NCBI GenBank assembly: GCA_021793315.1
Contig: JAJYSZ010000020.1
Span: 1-40,223 of the forward strand
Direction of reading: 5' to 3'
DNA length: 40,223 bases
From: Bacillota bacterium
GTDB taxonomy: Bacteria; Bacillota; Sulfobacillia; JAJZYS01; JAJYTV01
The notes under the pieces were generated by a model. That model had not been told where the DNA came from. It searched no databases and saw only the letters and a list, made by a program, of their open reading frames with translations. The position numbers were made by a program, and so were the translations under genes. Of this stretch, positions 8,971 through 16,939 are shown piece by piece (the first letter of the stretch is position 1; each line of letters opens with the position of its first letter).

Positions 8971-10365
8971 ATGGCCGGTGAAACGCACCAGCCTGACCGG
9001 GTGTCCGCTACCCGCGGCGGGGACGACAGGTCGTCGTCCCTGCCGTTCGGAGGCGTGTTTCAGGAGCTCCACCCGGCTTTCACGGCCGAGGTGGCGGTCA
9101 CCGAGGCGGAGCGCTGCCTCGAGTGCGGCAGCATCACCGCTCCGGCGCCCTGCACGGTCGCCTGCCCGGCTGACGTGGATGTCCCAGGTTTCATCGCGCA
9201 GATCGTAGACGGCAAGCCCGAAAGGGCCGCAGACATCATCTTCTCCGCAAACCCCCTGGGCGGTAGCTGCGCACGCGTCTGCCCGACCGAGGTGCTCTGC
9301 GAAGGAGCCTGCGTCCTCGAGACGGCAGGCCGGCGGCCGATCACGATCGGCCAGCTGCAGCGCTTTGCCACCGACGTCGCCTTCGCGGGCGGAGCCGCCA
9401 CGCCGAACCGCGCCGCAGCCAACGGGCGCCGGGTTGCCGTGATCGGGTCCGGCCCCGCGGGCATGGCCTGCGCCGCCACCCTGGCGCCGCTCGGCTACGA
9501 CGTGGAGATCTTCGACGCCCATAAGGAGGTAGGCGGACTCGTCCGCTACGCCATCGCCCCGTACCGCCAGGTGCGGGAGCCGCTGCCGCAGGAAGCGGAA
9601 CGCCTGGAGGCCATGGGCGTCCAGATCCACCTCGACTCGCCGATCCGCGGGCGGGAAGATCTCAAGCACCTGGAGTCCGAGTTCGACGCCATCTTCCTCG
9701 GAGTCGGCCTCGGCGAGGACGCCGACGTCCGCTACGACGGCGACGAGCTCGTCGGCGTCTACGAGTCCCTGCCGTTCATCGAGGCGGTCAAGGACGGGCT
9801 CGCACCGAAGGTAGGGCCCCGCGTGGCCGTGATCGGCGGCGGCAACACCGCGATGGACTGCGCCCGCGAGGCGCTGCGGCTCGGCGCCGACGACGTCGTC
9901 GTCCTCTACCGCCGCACCGAGAGCGAAATGCCCGCGTGGCGTCACGAGGTGCTCGAAGCCAAGGAGGACGGCGTGCGTTTCCTCTGGCTGAGCCTGCCGG
10001 TCGCCTTCCTGGGCGCGGGCCATGTCTCGGTCGTGCGCTGCGAGCGCATGGAGCTGGGTGAGCCCGACGAAAGCGGCCGCCGCCGGCCACAGCCTGTTCC
10101 TGGCTCGGCCTTCGATCTGCCGGTGGACACCGTCATCAAGGCGGTGGGTCAGCGCTACCGCACCGGCTTCCTGGCCCAGATCCCCGGTCTCCAGCATGAG
10201 CGCGGGCCACTCGAGGTCGACGGCGTGACTGGTCAGACCGGCAACCCCAAGTTCTTCGCCGGCGGCGACGCCGTCAACGGCGGAGGTACCGCGGTCGAAG
10301 CCGTACATCACGGCAAGGTCGCGGCGGTGGGCATCGATCGTTACCTGAAGGGGCTGGCGCGATGA
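8971..10365 (+). CDS. GltD/NfnB-like FAD-dependent NAD(P)H oxidoreductase
   Basis: This 464-residue protein belongs to the family of glutamate synthase small subunit, NfnB and PreT. An N-terminal alpha-helical cysteine domain carries CLECGS, CTVACPADVDVPGFI and CARVCPTEVLCEGAC, ligands for [4Fe-4S] clusters. FAD-binding GSGPAGMACA (about residue 157), NAD(P)-binding GGGNTAMDCAR and the closing FAD motif FAGGDAVNGGGTAVEA follow. No glutamate synthase large subunit is near. The gene instead overlaps korD by ATGA and lies directly behind pntB. I infer that it moves electrons between NAD(P)H and the ferredoxin partner of the Kor complex. A NfnB-like role without NfnA is possible; substrate is not determined by sequence alone. 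Confidence 0.82.
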   Translation: MAGETHQPDRVSATRGGDDRSSSLPFGGVFQELHPAFTAEVAVTEAERCLECGSITAPAPCTVACPADVDVPGFIAQIVDGKPERAADIIFSANPLGGSCARVCPTEVLCEGACVLETAGRRPITIGQLQRFATDVAFAGGAATPNRAAANGRRVAVIGSGPAGMACAATLAPLGYDVEIFDAHKEVGGLVRYAIAPYRQVREPLPQEAERLEAMGVQIHLDSPIRGREDLKHLESEFDAIFLGVGLGEDADVRYDGDELVGVYESLPFIEAVKDGLAPKVGPRVAVIGGGNTAMDCAREALRLGADDVVVLYRRTESEMPAWRHEVLEAKEDGVRFLWLSLPVAFLGAGHVSVVRCERMELGEPDESGRRRPQPVPGSAFDLPVDTVIKAVGQRYRTGFLAQIPGLQHERGPLEVDGVTGQTGNPKFFAGGDAVNGGGTAVEAVHHGKVAAVGIDRYLKGLAR

Positions 10366-10616
10366 AGGAACCCACGCTGCATTACCAGCAGGGGGATCGT
10401 CAGCTTTCGGTGCAACGCGACTGGTGCAAGGGCTGCAACCTTTGCGTTGAGTACTGCCCGTCGCAGATCCTCTCGCTGGACGACGGAGAGCGCATCGTGG
10501 TCGGAGACATCTCCCGCTGCATCTTCTGCGGCATCTGCGCCGTACGCTGTCCCGACTTCGTCTTCACGCTGGAGCGCGTCGCGTCCCCGGCGCTGGCCAT
10601 GGGGGGAACGGCATGA
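10362..10616 (+). CDS. korD: 2-oxoacid:ferredoxin oxidoreductase delta subunit (2[4Fe-4S] ferredoxin)
   Basis: This 84-residue dicluster ferredoxin has cysteine motifs CKGCNLCVEYCP and CIFCGICAVRCPDF. It shuttles electrons from the TPP/FeS core of the 2-oxoacid oxidoreductase to the external acceptor. ATGA overlaps on both sides tie it to the flavoprotein and to korA. In four-subunit enzymes this gene typically precedes alpha, beta and gamma, as here. Confidence 0.9.
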   Translation: MKEPTLHYQQGDRQLSVQRDWCKGCNLCVEYCPSQILSLDDGERIVVGDISRCIFCGICAVRCPDFVFTLERVASPALAMGGTA

Positions 10617-11746
10617 GGTTAGTACAAGGCAATGAGGCGGTGGCGCTGGCCGCCGTCCACGCAGGCTGCAACTTCTACTCCGGCTATCCCATCACGCCGG
10701 CCACCGAGATCATGGAGATGATGGCGAGGCAGATGCCGAAGACCGGCGGCGTCTTCGTCCAGATGGAGGACGAGATCGGCTCCATCGCAGCCGCGATCGG
10801 CGCGGCCTGGGGCGGCGCGAAGGCAATGACGGCCACCTCCGGCCCCGGCTTCTCCCTGATGCAGGAGAACATCGGCTACGCCTGCATGACGCAGACGCCG
10901 GTCGTGGTGGTGGACTCGCAGCGCGGCGGTCCGTCGACCGGCCTGCCGACGCTGCCCGCGCAGGGCGAGGTCATGCAGGCCCGCTACGGCACGCACGGCG
11001 ACCACGAGGTCATCGTGCTCACGGCCGCCTCCGTGGTCGAGGCCTACCGCATGACGGTGGAGGCGTTCAACCTCTCCGAAACGTACCGGGTACCCGCCAT
11101 ATTGCTGCTCGACGCCGTGCTCTCGCACATGCGCGAGAACGTGGAGTTCCCCGACGTCCCAGTGCGCGAGCGCTTGAAGCCCGTCATCGACGAGAACTTC
11201 CTGCCGTTCGGCGCCGACGCGCCGTTCCTCCCGTTCGGATCAGGCCACCACACTGTCGTGACCGGCATGAGCCACGACGAGACAGGGCTGCCCAAGGCCC
11301 TGGCCGGCCAGGCCGTGCAGCGCATCCTGAAGGGCGTCCAGGCGCGTATGGAGCGGGATGCCCGCGAGATCACGTTCTACCACGAACTCGCCCTCGACGA
11401 CGCCGACATCGTGCTCCTCACCTACGGCATCACGGCACGTGCCGCCCGCGAGGCGGTCCAGCTGCTGCGCGCGGACGGCATCAAGGCGGGTCTTTTGGAC
11501 CTGCAGACGCTCTGGCCGTTCCCGGACTGGCTTGTCCAGGAAAAGACCCGGCAGGCCAAGGCCGTGCTCGTGCCCGAGCTCAACCTCGGCCAGTACGTCA
11601 TGCCGGTGCGGGCCGCGCTCGCCGGGCGCTGCCCGGTGCAGCCGCTCGGCCGCTGCGACGGCGAGCTCTTCACGCCGGAGGCCCTGGCCGATGCGGCGAA
11701 GGCCCTGGCCAGCTCCGTCGAGATCGGAGGTGTGGCCCATGACTAA
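10613..11746 (+). CDS. korA: 2-oxoacid:ferredoxin oxidoreductase alpha subunit
   Basis: This subunit oxidatively decarboxylates a 2-oxoacid with CoA and ferredoxin, together with its beta, gamma and delta partners. It has 377 residues. The N-terminal pyrimidine-binding domain shows GYPITPATE, EDEIGSIAAAIGAAWGG and TSGPGFSLMQE. A C-terminal transketolase-like domain has LLTYGITARAAREAV and VLVPELNLGQ. The four-subunit layout fits 2-oxoglutarate:ferredoxin oxidoreductase (KorDABC). The closely related 2-oxoisovalerate enzyme (Vor) cannot be excluded. The last 8 bases overlap korB. Confidence 0.88.
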   Translation: MRLVQGNEAVALAAVHAGCNFYSGYPITPATEIMEMMARQMPKTGGVFVQMEDEIGSIAAAIGAAWGGAKAMTATSGPGFSLMQENIGYACMTQTPVVVVDSQRGGPSTGLPTLPAQGEVMQARYGTHGDHEVIVLTAASVVEAYRMTVEAFNLSETYRVPAILLLDAVLSHMRENVEFPDVPVRERLKPVIDENFLPFGADAPFLPFGSGHHTVVTGMSHDETGLPKALAGQAVQRILKGVQARMERDAREITFYHELALDDADIVLLTYGITARAAREAVQLLRADGIKAGLLDLQTLWPFPDWLVQEKTRQAKAVLVPELNLGQYVMPVRAALAGRCPVQPLGRCDGELFTPEALADAAKALASSVEIGGVAHD

Positions 11747-12584
11747 GCCAGGCGTCGACCTGACGCCCTACCTGCGCCAGGAGATGATGCCGACCGTCTG
11801 GTGCCCTGGCTGCGGCCACGGGATCATCGCGCGCGGCATCGCGACCGCCCTCATGAGCCTGGGCCTCGACATGGACCAGGTGGCGGTCGTCGGCGGCATC
11901 GGCTGCTCGGGCCGAGCCCCGTTCTACTTCGAAGCCAACGCGATGCACACGACGCACGGCCGTGCCCTGGCCTACGCCACGGGCCTCAAGATGGTGAACC
12001 CGGGCCTGACGGTGATCGTGCCGATGGGTGATGGCGACTCCATGGCGATCGGCGGCAACCACCTGATCCATGCCGCCCGCCGCAACATCGACATCACCGC
12101 CGTCATCTTCAACAACTCGATCTACGGCATGACGGGCGGCCAGGCCGCCCCGACGAGCCCGCTTGATTCCCGCTCGACCACGTCGCCGATGGGCTCGATC
12201 GAGCCCGCCTTCGACACGGTGGAGCTCGCGCTGGCCGCCGGCGCCACCTACGTGGCGCGTACCACGACCTTCGACTTCCAGGAGATGCCCCAGCTGATCG
12301 CCGGCGCCATTCGCCACCACGGCTTCAGCGTCGTCGAGGTGCTGAGCCAGTGCCCGACCTACTATGGCCGACTGAACAAGCTCGGCGAGGCTCCCGACAT
12401 GCTGCTCTACGAGCGCGACCGCACCAAGCTCCTCGAGGCATTCGGCCCGCTGCCCGAGATCACGCGCGAGGAGATGGTCGGCAAGCTGCCGATCGGACTC
12501 TTCCGCGACGAGGAGCGGCCCGAGTACGTCGACCAGTACCACGGGCTCGTTGCCCGTGCGGGGGGTGGCAAGCATGCTTCATGA
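11739..12584 (+). CDS. korB: 2-oxoacid:ferredoxin oxidoreductase beta subunit (TPP-binding)
   Basis: The 281-residue TPP-binding subunit shows WCPGCGHGI near the N-terminus, GIGCSGRAP, THGRALAYATGLK and the TPP/Mg motif GDGDSMAIGGNHLIHAARRN with NNSIYGMTGGQ. The ATG at 11739 lies inside the end of korA, and the end overlaps korC by 11 bases. No extra ferredoxin domain is fused, in agreement with a separate KorD. Confidence 0.9.
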   Translation: MTKPGVDLTPYLRQEMMPTVWCPGCGHGIIARGIATALMSLGLDMDQVAVVGGIGCSGRAPFYFEANAMHTTHGRALAYATGLKMVNPGLTVIVPMGDGDSMAIGGNHLIHAARRNIDITAVIFNNSIYGMTGGQAAPTSPLDSRSTTSPMGSIEPAFDTVELALAAGATYVARTTTFDFQEMPQLIAGAIRHHGFSVVEVLSQCPTYYGRLNKLGEAPDMLLYERDRTKLLEAFGPLPEITREEMVGKLPIGLFRDEERPEYVDQYHGLVARAGGGKHAS

Positions 12585-13119
12585 CCCCCTGCGCGTCCGC
12601 CTCTCCGGACGCGGTGGCCAAGGCATCATCCTGGCCGGCACGATGCTCGCCGAGGCTGCCATGGAGGATGGCCTCTACGTCGTGCAGACCCAGACCTACG
12701 GCCCTGAGGCAAGGCTCGGCGCCTCGAAGTCCGAGGTGGTGATCTCGACCCGCGAGATCGCCTTCCCGGAAGTGTCGGTGCCGGACCTCGTGCTCTGCTT
12801 CTCCCGCGACGCCTACCTCAAGTACGGCAAGCAGGTAACCCCTGAGGGCTTCATCCTCCTGGAGGAAACCATCCGTCAGGAGCTGCCGGACGCCAAGGGC
12901 CACTTCCTGCCCTTCCGCCGCACCGCCCGGGACCTCGGCAACGAGCTCTCGCTCAACGTCATCGCGCTTGGCGCCCTGGTCGCCTTGACGAGCGCCGTGA
13001 CGCGCGAAAGTCTGCGCAAGGCCCTGCGGGCCCGCATGAAGCCGGAGTTCCTCGAGCTGAACGAGCGTGCGCTCGAACTCGGCTTCGAGCTCGGCGGCGC
13101 CGTGCCCCAGACCGTCTGA
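12574..13119 (+). CDS. korC: 2-oxoacid:ferredoxin oxidoreductase gamma subunit
   Basis: This 181-residue subunit completes the complex. The family signature SGRGGQGIILAGTMLAEAA is at the N-terminus, followed by QTQTYGPEARLGASKSEVVIS and the FSRDAYLKYG segment. The ATG at 12574 is preceded by a G-rich site at 12560-12567; an upstream in-frame GTG at 12550 is a less likely start. It is the last gene of the pnt-kor run and is followed by a hairpin. Confidence 0.9.
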   Translation: MLHDPLRVRLSGRGGQGIILAGTMLAEAAMEDGLYVVQTQTYGPEARLGASKSEVVISTREIAFPEVSVPDLVLCFSRDAYLKYGKQVTPEGFILLEETIRQELPDAKGHFLPFRRTARDLGNELSLNVIALGALVALTSAVTRESLRKALRARMKPEFLELNERALELGFELGGAVPQTV

Positions 13120-13131
13120 GGGTCCTATCGG

Positions 13132-13163
13132 GGCGGCCACTCCCATCAGGGGGTGGCCGTCTC
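13132..13163 (+). terminator. Probable terminator of the pnt-kor operon
   Basis: CGGCCAC (13134-13140) pairs with GTGGCCG (13153-13159), with additional TCC/GGG pairing inside and a short ATCA-containing loop. It lies 14 bases after the korC stop. Only a weak T-run follows. Confidence 0.5.
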
Positions 13164-13193
13164 GCGCGTCGGCGCAGGAATCAAGGCCGGCCG

Positions 13194-13207
13194 GGTGCAA
13201 TTGCACC
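13194..13207. promoter_or_regulatory. 14-bp perfect palindrome upstream of aminotransferase gene
   Basis: GGTGCAATTGCACC is a perfect inverted repeat with no spacer, centred 45 bases before the TTG start at 13245. Its size and position suit an operator for a dimeric regulator. No cognate regulator gene is nearby. Confidence 0.35.
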
Positions 13208-13244
13208 GGACAGGCAATCCTCTTTTGCGGAAGGATGACGATCT

Positions 13245-14504
13245 TTGCCGGATCAAGGCTGGCTTCAGGATCTCGCAACCTACATCAACCCCGGCATTGC
13301 CAGGGCGTACAGCTTTCTCGGCGTGCTCTCGCCGGAGGTGCGGGCGGAAGGGGCCTTCGTATACGACAGCGAAGGCAATCGCTACACCGACATGGGCGGC
13401 GGCTACGGCGTCATGGTCCATGGCTACCTGCATCCGCGCCTCGTCGCGCGCGCGAAAGCCCAGCTGGACAAGCTGGCCCTGCCGTCGCGCTCCTTGCCCG
13501 TGCTCGAGCCGATCGCGCTCGCCAAGCGCCTTGCCGAGATCACACCCGGCGCCTTGCAGCTGAGCTTTTTCTGCAATTCCGGCGCCGAGGCGAACGAGAC
13601 TGCCCTCAAGTTCTCGCGCGCGCGCACCGGTCGCAAGTGCTTCGTCTCGACCCACGGCGCATTCCACGGCAAGACCTTCGGCGCCCTCTCCGTAAGCGGC
13701 CGCGACCTCTACAAGGACCCGTTCCGCCCGCTCCTGCCTGACGTGCGCCTGGTGCCGTACGGTGATGTCGACGCCCTGCGCGCCGCCGTGGATGAGGAAG
13801 TGGCGGCCGTGATCCTCGAACCGATCCAGGGCGAGGGCGGCATCATCGTGCCACCGGACGGCTACCTGGCCGCGGCGCGGGAGATCTGCGACCAGCACGG
13901 CGCCATGCTGATCTTCGACGAGGTCCAGAGCGGCATGGGCCGCACGGGGCACTACTTCGCGTGCGAACACGAACCCGGCGTCGTGCCGGACTTCCTCACC
14001 GTTTCGAAGGCCCTCGGCGGCGGCATCATGCCGCTCGGCGCCTGCGTCGGGACCGCCGACGCGATGGGCTTCCTCGACAGCATGCCGCTCATTCACACCA
14101 GCACGTTCGGCGGCGGTGGCGGTGGTGGCGCGCCGCTCGCGACCGCCGTCGGCTGCGAGGCCATCGACGTGATGCGCGAAGAGGACTTCCCTGGCCAGGC
14201 GCTGCGCAAGGGCGCCATCCTGCGCGAGGGACTCGAGGCGATCGCAAAGGAGTTCCCGCAGGTCATCTCGCAAGTGCGGGGCAGGGGACTGATGCTCGGC
14301 ATCGAGTGTCCGCGCGAAGGCGTCGGCGGCATGTTGATGTCGGAGCTTCTCCATCGGCACGTGCTGGCGCTCTGGACGCTCAACAACGAACGGGTGCTGC
14401 GCATGATCCCGCCGATCGTCATCTCCGAAGAAACGATCGCCGAGACGCTTGGCCTGATCCGCACGGCGGCGGCCGAGGTAGCGCTCGTGGCCGAGGATCT
14501 CTAA
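13245..14504 (+). CDS. Class-III PLP-dependent aminotransferase (putrescine/ornithine type)
   Basis: This PLP enzyme has 419 residues and a class-III fold: FCNSGAEANETALK, HGAFHGKTFGALS, EPIQGEGGI, IFDEVQSGMGRTG and the Schiff-base lysine in VSKALGGGIMPLG. The GGGIMPLGA stretch resembles putrescine aminotransferases, and SAM decarboxylase lies about 0.8 kb downstream, so a polyamine or diamine substrate is a reasonable guess, not a proof. In the loop after the conserved STF the usual GGNP is expanded to seven glycines and AP (about 14107-14131). The TTG start is supported by AAGGATG 7 bases upstream. Confidence 0.82.
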   Translation: MPDQGWLQDLATYINPGIARAYSFLGVLSPEVRAEGAFVYDSEGNRYTDMGGGYGVMVHGYLHPRLVARAKAQLDKLALPSRSLPVLEPIALAKRLAEITPGALQLSFFCNSGAEANETALKFSRARTGRKCFVSTHGAFHGKTFGALSVSGRDLYKDPFRPLLPDVRLVPYGDVDALRAAVDEEVAAVILEPIQGEGGIIVPPDGYLAAAREICDQHGAMLIFDEVQSGMGRTGHYFACEHEPGVVPDFLTVSKALGGGIMPLGACVGTADAMGFLDSMPLIHTSTFGGGGGGGAPLATAVGCEAIDVMREEDFPGQALRKGAILREGLEAIAKEFPQVISQVRGRGLMLGIECPREGVGGMLMSELLHRHVLALWTLNNERVLRMIPPIVISEETIAETLGLIRTAAAEVALVAEDL

Positions 14505-14517
14505 AGGAGCGAGCAAA

Positions 14518-14955
14518 GTGCCCTACGTGGAAGTGCAGAAGCTGATCCAGGCCAATCCCGATGCCGTCTACGCGGTGCTCTCAGACATGGAAGCCTTCCC
14601 GCGCTTCATGGAGAACGTGGTGTCCGTCGAGGTGGTGCGCCGCGAGGACAACACCACGGACTCGCAGTGGCATGTCACCTTGCAGGGCGCCCCGTTCCGC
14701 TGGCTCGAGCGCGACACCTTCCTGCCGGAGGAGGGGCGCATCACCTACCAGCAGATCTCGGGGGATCTCAAGCGTTTCGAGGGCGAGTGGCGCATCGCGC
14801 CCGCCGAGGATGGCACCAGCGTCACCCTGACCACCGACTTCGAGTTCGGCATGCCGATGATCGCGGGCCTCCTGAACCCGGTGGCCAAGCTCATCTTGCG
14901 GCGCAACGCCGAGCAGATGCTCGACGCGCTCGAGAAGGACCTGAGGGACAAGTAG
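14518..14955 (+). CDS. SRPBCC/START-like family protein
   Basis: The 145-residue protein has the helix-grip pattern of polyketide cyclase/RatA-like proteins: an N-terminal strand (YVEVQKLIQANPDAVYAVLSDME), FPRFMENVVSVEVV, alternating beta strands, and a long C-terminal amphipathic helix. Such proteins bind hydrophobic ligands or act in ubiquinone or toxin-related roles; the ligand here is unknown. GTG start, with AAGGAGCGA 6 bases before it, 13 bases after the aminotransferase stop, so probably the same transcript. Confidence 0.7.
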   Translation: MPYVEVQKLIQANPDAVYAVLSDMEAFPRFMENVVSVEVVRREDNTTDSQWHVTLQGAPFRWLERDTFLPEEGRITYQQISGDLKRFEGEWRIAPAEDGTSVTLTTDFEFGMPMIAGLLNPVAKLILRRNAEQMLDALEKDLRDK

Positions 14956-15216
14956 TCCCGCGCATGGACCTCCCGTGCTGGGGGGACGCCGCCTGCGCAA
15001 TCGGGCTGAAGGTCGCCTGTGCGCTATGCGGCGCAAAGCGCAAATGCCGTCGGCGGCACTCTCGTCCAGCCGCGCTCGTTAGGTCTCGTGAATCATCGCA
15101 CTACACGTATGGCAGAGATAACGCAAGAGATCGCGCGAGGATGAGCGGGATCCTGACGTCTATCGCGTCTCATTCCGCCTCATCGTGAATCGTTGCTGAA
15201 AACCCCGGCTGGTTCG
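14956..15216. other. Intergenic region before speH
   Basis: No coding sequence is convincing here. It is less GC-biased than its surroundings. An imperfect inverted repeat pairs GATGAGCGG (15140-15148) with CCGCCTCATC (15175-15184, one bulged base). It lies upstream of the speH promoter, so it may be the 3' end of the previous unit or a protein-binding site. No known riboswitch is recognised. Confidence 0.4.
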
Positions 15217-15245
15217 TTGACAACCTTCCGACATGTCTCTACAAT
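15217..15245 (+). promoter_or_regulatory. Near-consensus sigma-A promoter of speH
   Basis: A perfect TTGACA (15217-15222), a 17-base spacer, and TACAAT (15240-15245, one mismatch to TATAAT). The predicted start is near 15252, leaving a leader of about 30 bases that includes GAGGGGG before the ATG. This is the strongest promoter seen in the window. Confidence 0.85.
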
Positions 15246-15282
15246 GCAGTTTGACGGTGAACCTAGGCGAGGGGGCTGATCG

Positions 15283-15654
15283 ATGAACGCACTGGGCCGG
15301 CACATTCTGGCCGAGGTGTACGGTTGCGACCGGGCGATTCTCAACGACCCGGAGCGGGTCGAGAGAATCCTGGTGGCCGCAGCGCTGGAGTCGGGTGCTG
15401 AGGTCCGGGAAGTTGCCTTCCATAAATTCAGCCCCCAAGGCGTCAGTGGCGTGGTGGTCATCTCGGAATCGCACCTGGCGGTACATACCTGGCCTGAACT
15501 GGGCTATGCCGCAGTCGACGTCTTCACGTGCGGTGAACGCGTCGAGCCATGGGACGCCTGCAACTATATAGTGGAGCACTTCCGCGCAGAGAGTGTAACG
15601 GCGACAGAGACGAAGCGCGGCGTCTTCGCCGAAGTAGAAGCGCAAGTCGGCTGA
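15283..15654 (+). CDS. speH: S-adenosylmethionine decarboxylase proenzyme
   Basis: This pyruvoyl enzyme makes decarboxylated SAM, the aminopropyl donor for spermidine. The 123-residue proenzyme cleaves itself between Glu62 and Ser63 in ISESHLAVHTWPE, turning Ser63 into the pyruvoyl group. His68 and Cys83 (DVFTCGE) are the catalytic partners and fall at the same numbers as in the Thermotoga enzyme. It matches the short prokaryotic class. It has its own strong promoter and a perfect terminator. No spermidine synthase is in view. Methylthioadenosine from this pathway would feed the downstream cluster. Confidence 0.96.
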   Translation: MNALGRHILAEVYGCDRAILNDPERVERILVAAALESGAEVREVAFHKFSPQGVSGVVVISESHLAVHTWPELGYAAVDVFTCGERVEPWDACNYIVEHFRAESVTATETKRGVFAEVEAQVG

Positions 15655-15659
15655 CACGG

Positions 15660-15690
15660 CGCCCCGGTCGAAGGACCGGGGCGAATTTTT
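15660..15690 (+). terminator. Intrinsic terminator after speH
   Basis: CGCCCCGGTC (15660-15669), GAAG loop, GACCGGGGCG (15674-15683) and then AATTTTT form a perfect 10-bp stem with a T-run. It lies 6 bases after the speH stop and only 18 bases before the ndk start, so ndk either depends on read-through or on a promoter inside speH. Confidence 0.9.
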
Positions 15691-15708
15691 CGGGAGGGAC
15701 ATCTAAGC

Positions 15709-16164
15709 ATGGAACGGACCTTCGTTGCCGTAAAGCCGGATGGGGTAGGACGTGGCCTCGTGGGCGAGGTGATCGGCAGGCTGGAGCGCAAGGGGCTTCG
15801 GCTCGTCGGCCTCAAGATGATGCGCGTCAGCGAGGAGCTTGCGGGGCGTCATTACGAAGCGCATCGCGAGAAGCCGTTCTTCGGCGGGCTCGTACGCTTC
15901 ATCACCTCCGGCCCGATCGTGGCGATGGTCTGGGAGGGGCAGGACGCCATCTCGATCAGCCGCAGCGTCATGGGCGCCACCGATCCTGCCAAGGCTGCGC
16001 CCGGCACTTTGCGCGGCGATTTCGCCATGCAGATCGCGGCCAACATCGTGCACGGATCGGACGGCCCCGAGGCCGCGGAGCGCGAGATCGGCCTCTTCTT
16101 CCGCCCGGACGAGCTGGTGGGCCAGCCGCGGCCGGAAGAAGCCTGGATCTACGCGGGCAACTGA
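15709..16164 (+). CDS. ndk: Nucleoside diphosphate kinase
   Basis: Ndk transfers the gamma phosphate of ATP to nucleoside diphosphates through a phosphohistidine. The 151-residue protein contains AVKPDGVGRG (Lys9), the RxG loop SVMGATDPAKAAPGTLRGDF and the active-site His115 in NIVHGSDG. The ATG follows GGGAGGG at 15692-15698. It heads a four-gene run in which the next genes handle thio-nucleosides; its stop is one base before the phosphorylase ATG. Confidence 0.95.
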   Translation: MERTFVAVKPDGVGRGLVGEVIGRLERKGLRLVGLKMMRVSEELAGRHYEAHREKPFFGGLVRFITSGPIVAMVWEGQDAISISRSVMGATDPAKAAPGTLRGDFAMQIAANIVHGSDGPEAAEREIGLFFRPDELVGQPRPEEAWIYAGN

Positions 16165-16165
16165 C

Positions 16166-16939
16166 ATGGTCGCCATCATCGGCGGCACAGGCGTCTACGA
16201 GCTGCCTGGTGCCGAGGAGCGCGAACGCACGATTCCGACCCCCTACGGCGACGCGTCGGTCACTGAGGTTCGGCTGCCGGACGGTCAGTCGCTCGTCTTC
16301 GCCGCGCGCCATGGCAAGGGGCATGCCGTGCCGCCGCACCGCCTGCCCGCCCGGGCCCTGCTCTGGGGGCTCAAGGAGATCGGCGTCAGCGCGATTTTAG
16401 CCACATCGGCCGTGGGATCGGTGCGCGAGGAGATTCCCCCGGGCACGCTCGCCCTGCTCGGCGACTTCATGGACTTCACCAAGGCCCGGTCGACGACGTT
16501 CCACGACGGTCCCGGCGTCGTGCACCAGAACGTGAGCGACGCGTACTGCCCGACCCTGCGCGCGGCCCTGCGCCGCAGCGCCGCGGCGCAGGGCATCCCG
16601 CTGCACCCCGAGGACGTCGTCTACGTCTGTACCGAGGGCCCGCGCTTCGAGACGCCGGCCGAGATCCGCGCCTACCGCATGCTCGGCGGCGATGTCGTCG
16701 GCATGACGCAGGTGCCGGAGGCGGTGCTCGCCGCGGAGCTCGGCATCTGCTACGCCGCGGTCGCCCTGGTGACCAACCTGGCGGCGGGCGTCCAGGGGGC
16801 GCGGCCTTCCCACGAGGAAGTGCTGGAGCTGATGGCCCAGCAGGGCCGGACACTCTCGCGCCTGCTGCTCGGCACGCTGCCCGATCTTGGCGAAGACTAT
16901 CGCTGCAGCCACCACGCACAACCGGAGGCGATGTCGTGA
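16166..16939 (+). CDS. Purine phosphorylase of the MTA/MTI phosphorylase family, predicted MTI type
   Basis: This 257-residue enzyme splits methylthio-nucleosides with phosphate to give a purine base and 5-methylthioribose-1-phosphate. The family marks are IIGGTGVY, ARHGKGHAVPPHRLPARA, the SAVGSVREEIPPG loop, CTEGPRFETPAEIR and GMTQVPEAVLA. In true MTA phosphorylases the base-recognition loop reads TDYDCW, with Asp contacting the 6-amino group. Here it reads TNLAAG (about 16771-16788), the Asn form associated with 6-oxopurines as in purine nucleoside phosphorylases and methylthioinosine phosphorylase. I therefore predict methylthioinosine as substrate, in line with the adjacent deaminase. The stop overlaps the next GTG by 4 bases. 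Confidence 0.8.
   Translation: MVAIIGGTGVYELPGAEERERTIPTPYGDASVTEVRLPDGQSLVFAARHGKGHAVPPHRLPARALLWGLKEIGVSAILATSAVGSVREEIPPGTLALLGDFMDFTKARSTTFHDGPGVVHQNVSDAYCPTLRAALRRSAAAQGIPLHPEDVVYVCTEGPRFETPAEIRAYRMLGGDVVGMTQVPEAVLAAELGICYAAVALVTNLAAGVQGARPSHEEVLELMAQQGRTLSRLLLGTLPDLGEDYRCSHHAQPEAMS

Noticed and set aside
8971-10365. Glutamate synthase small subunit
   Set aside because: No large subunit is nearby and the gene overlaps korD, so annotation as GltD of a glutamate synthase would be misleading.
14956-15216. Possible SAM or polyamine riboswitch before speH
   Set aside because: The good promoter at 15217-15245 starts transcription downstream of this region, leaving only about 30 bases of leader.
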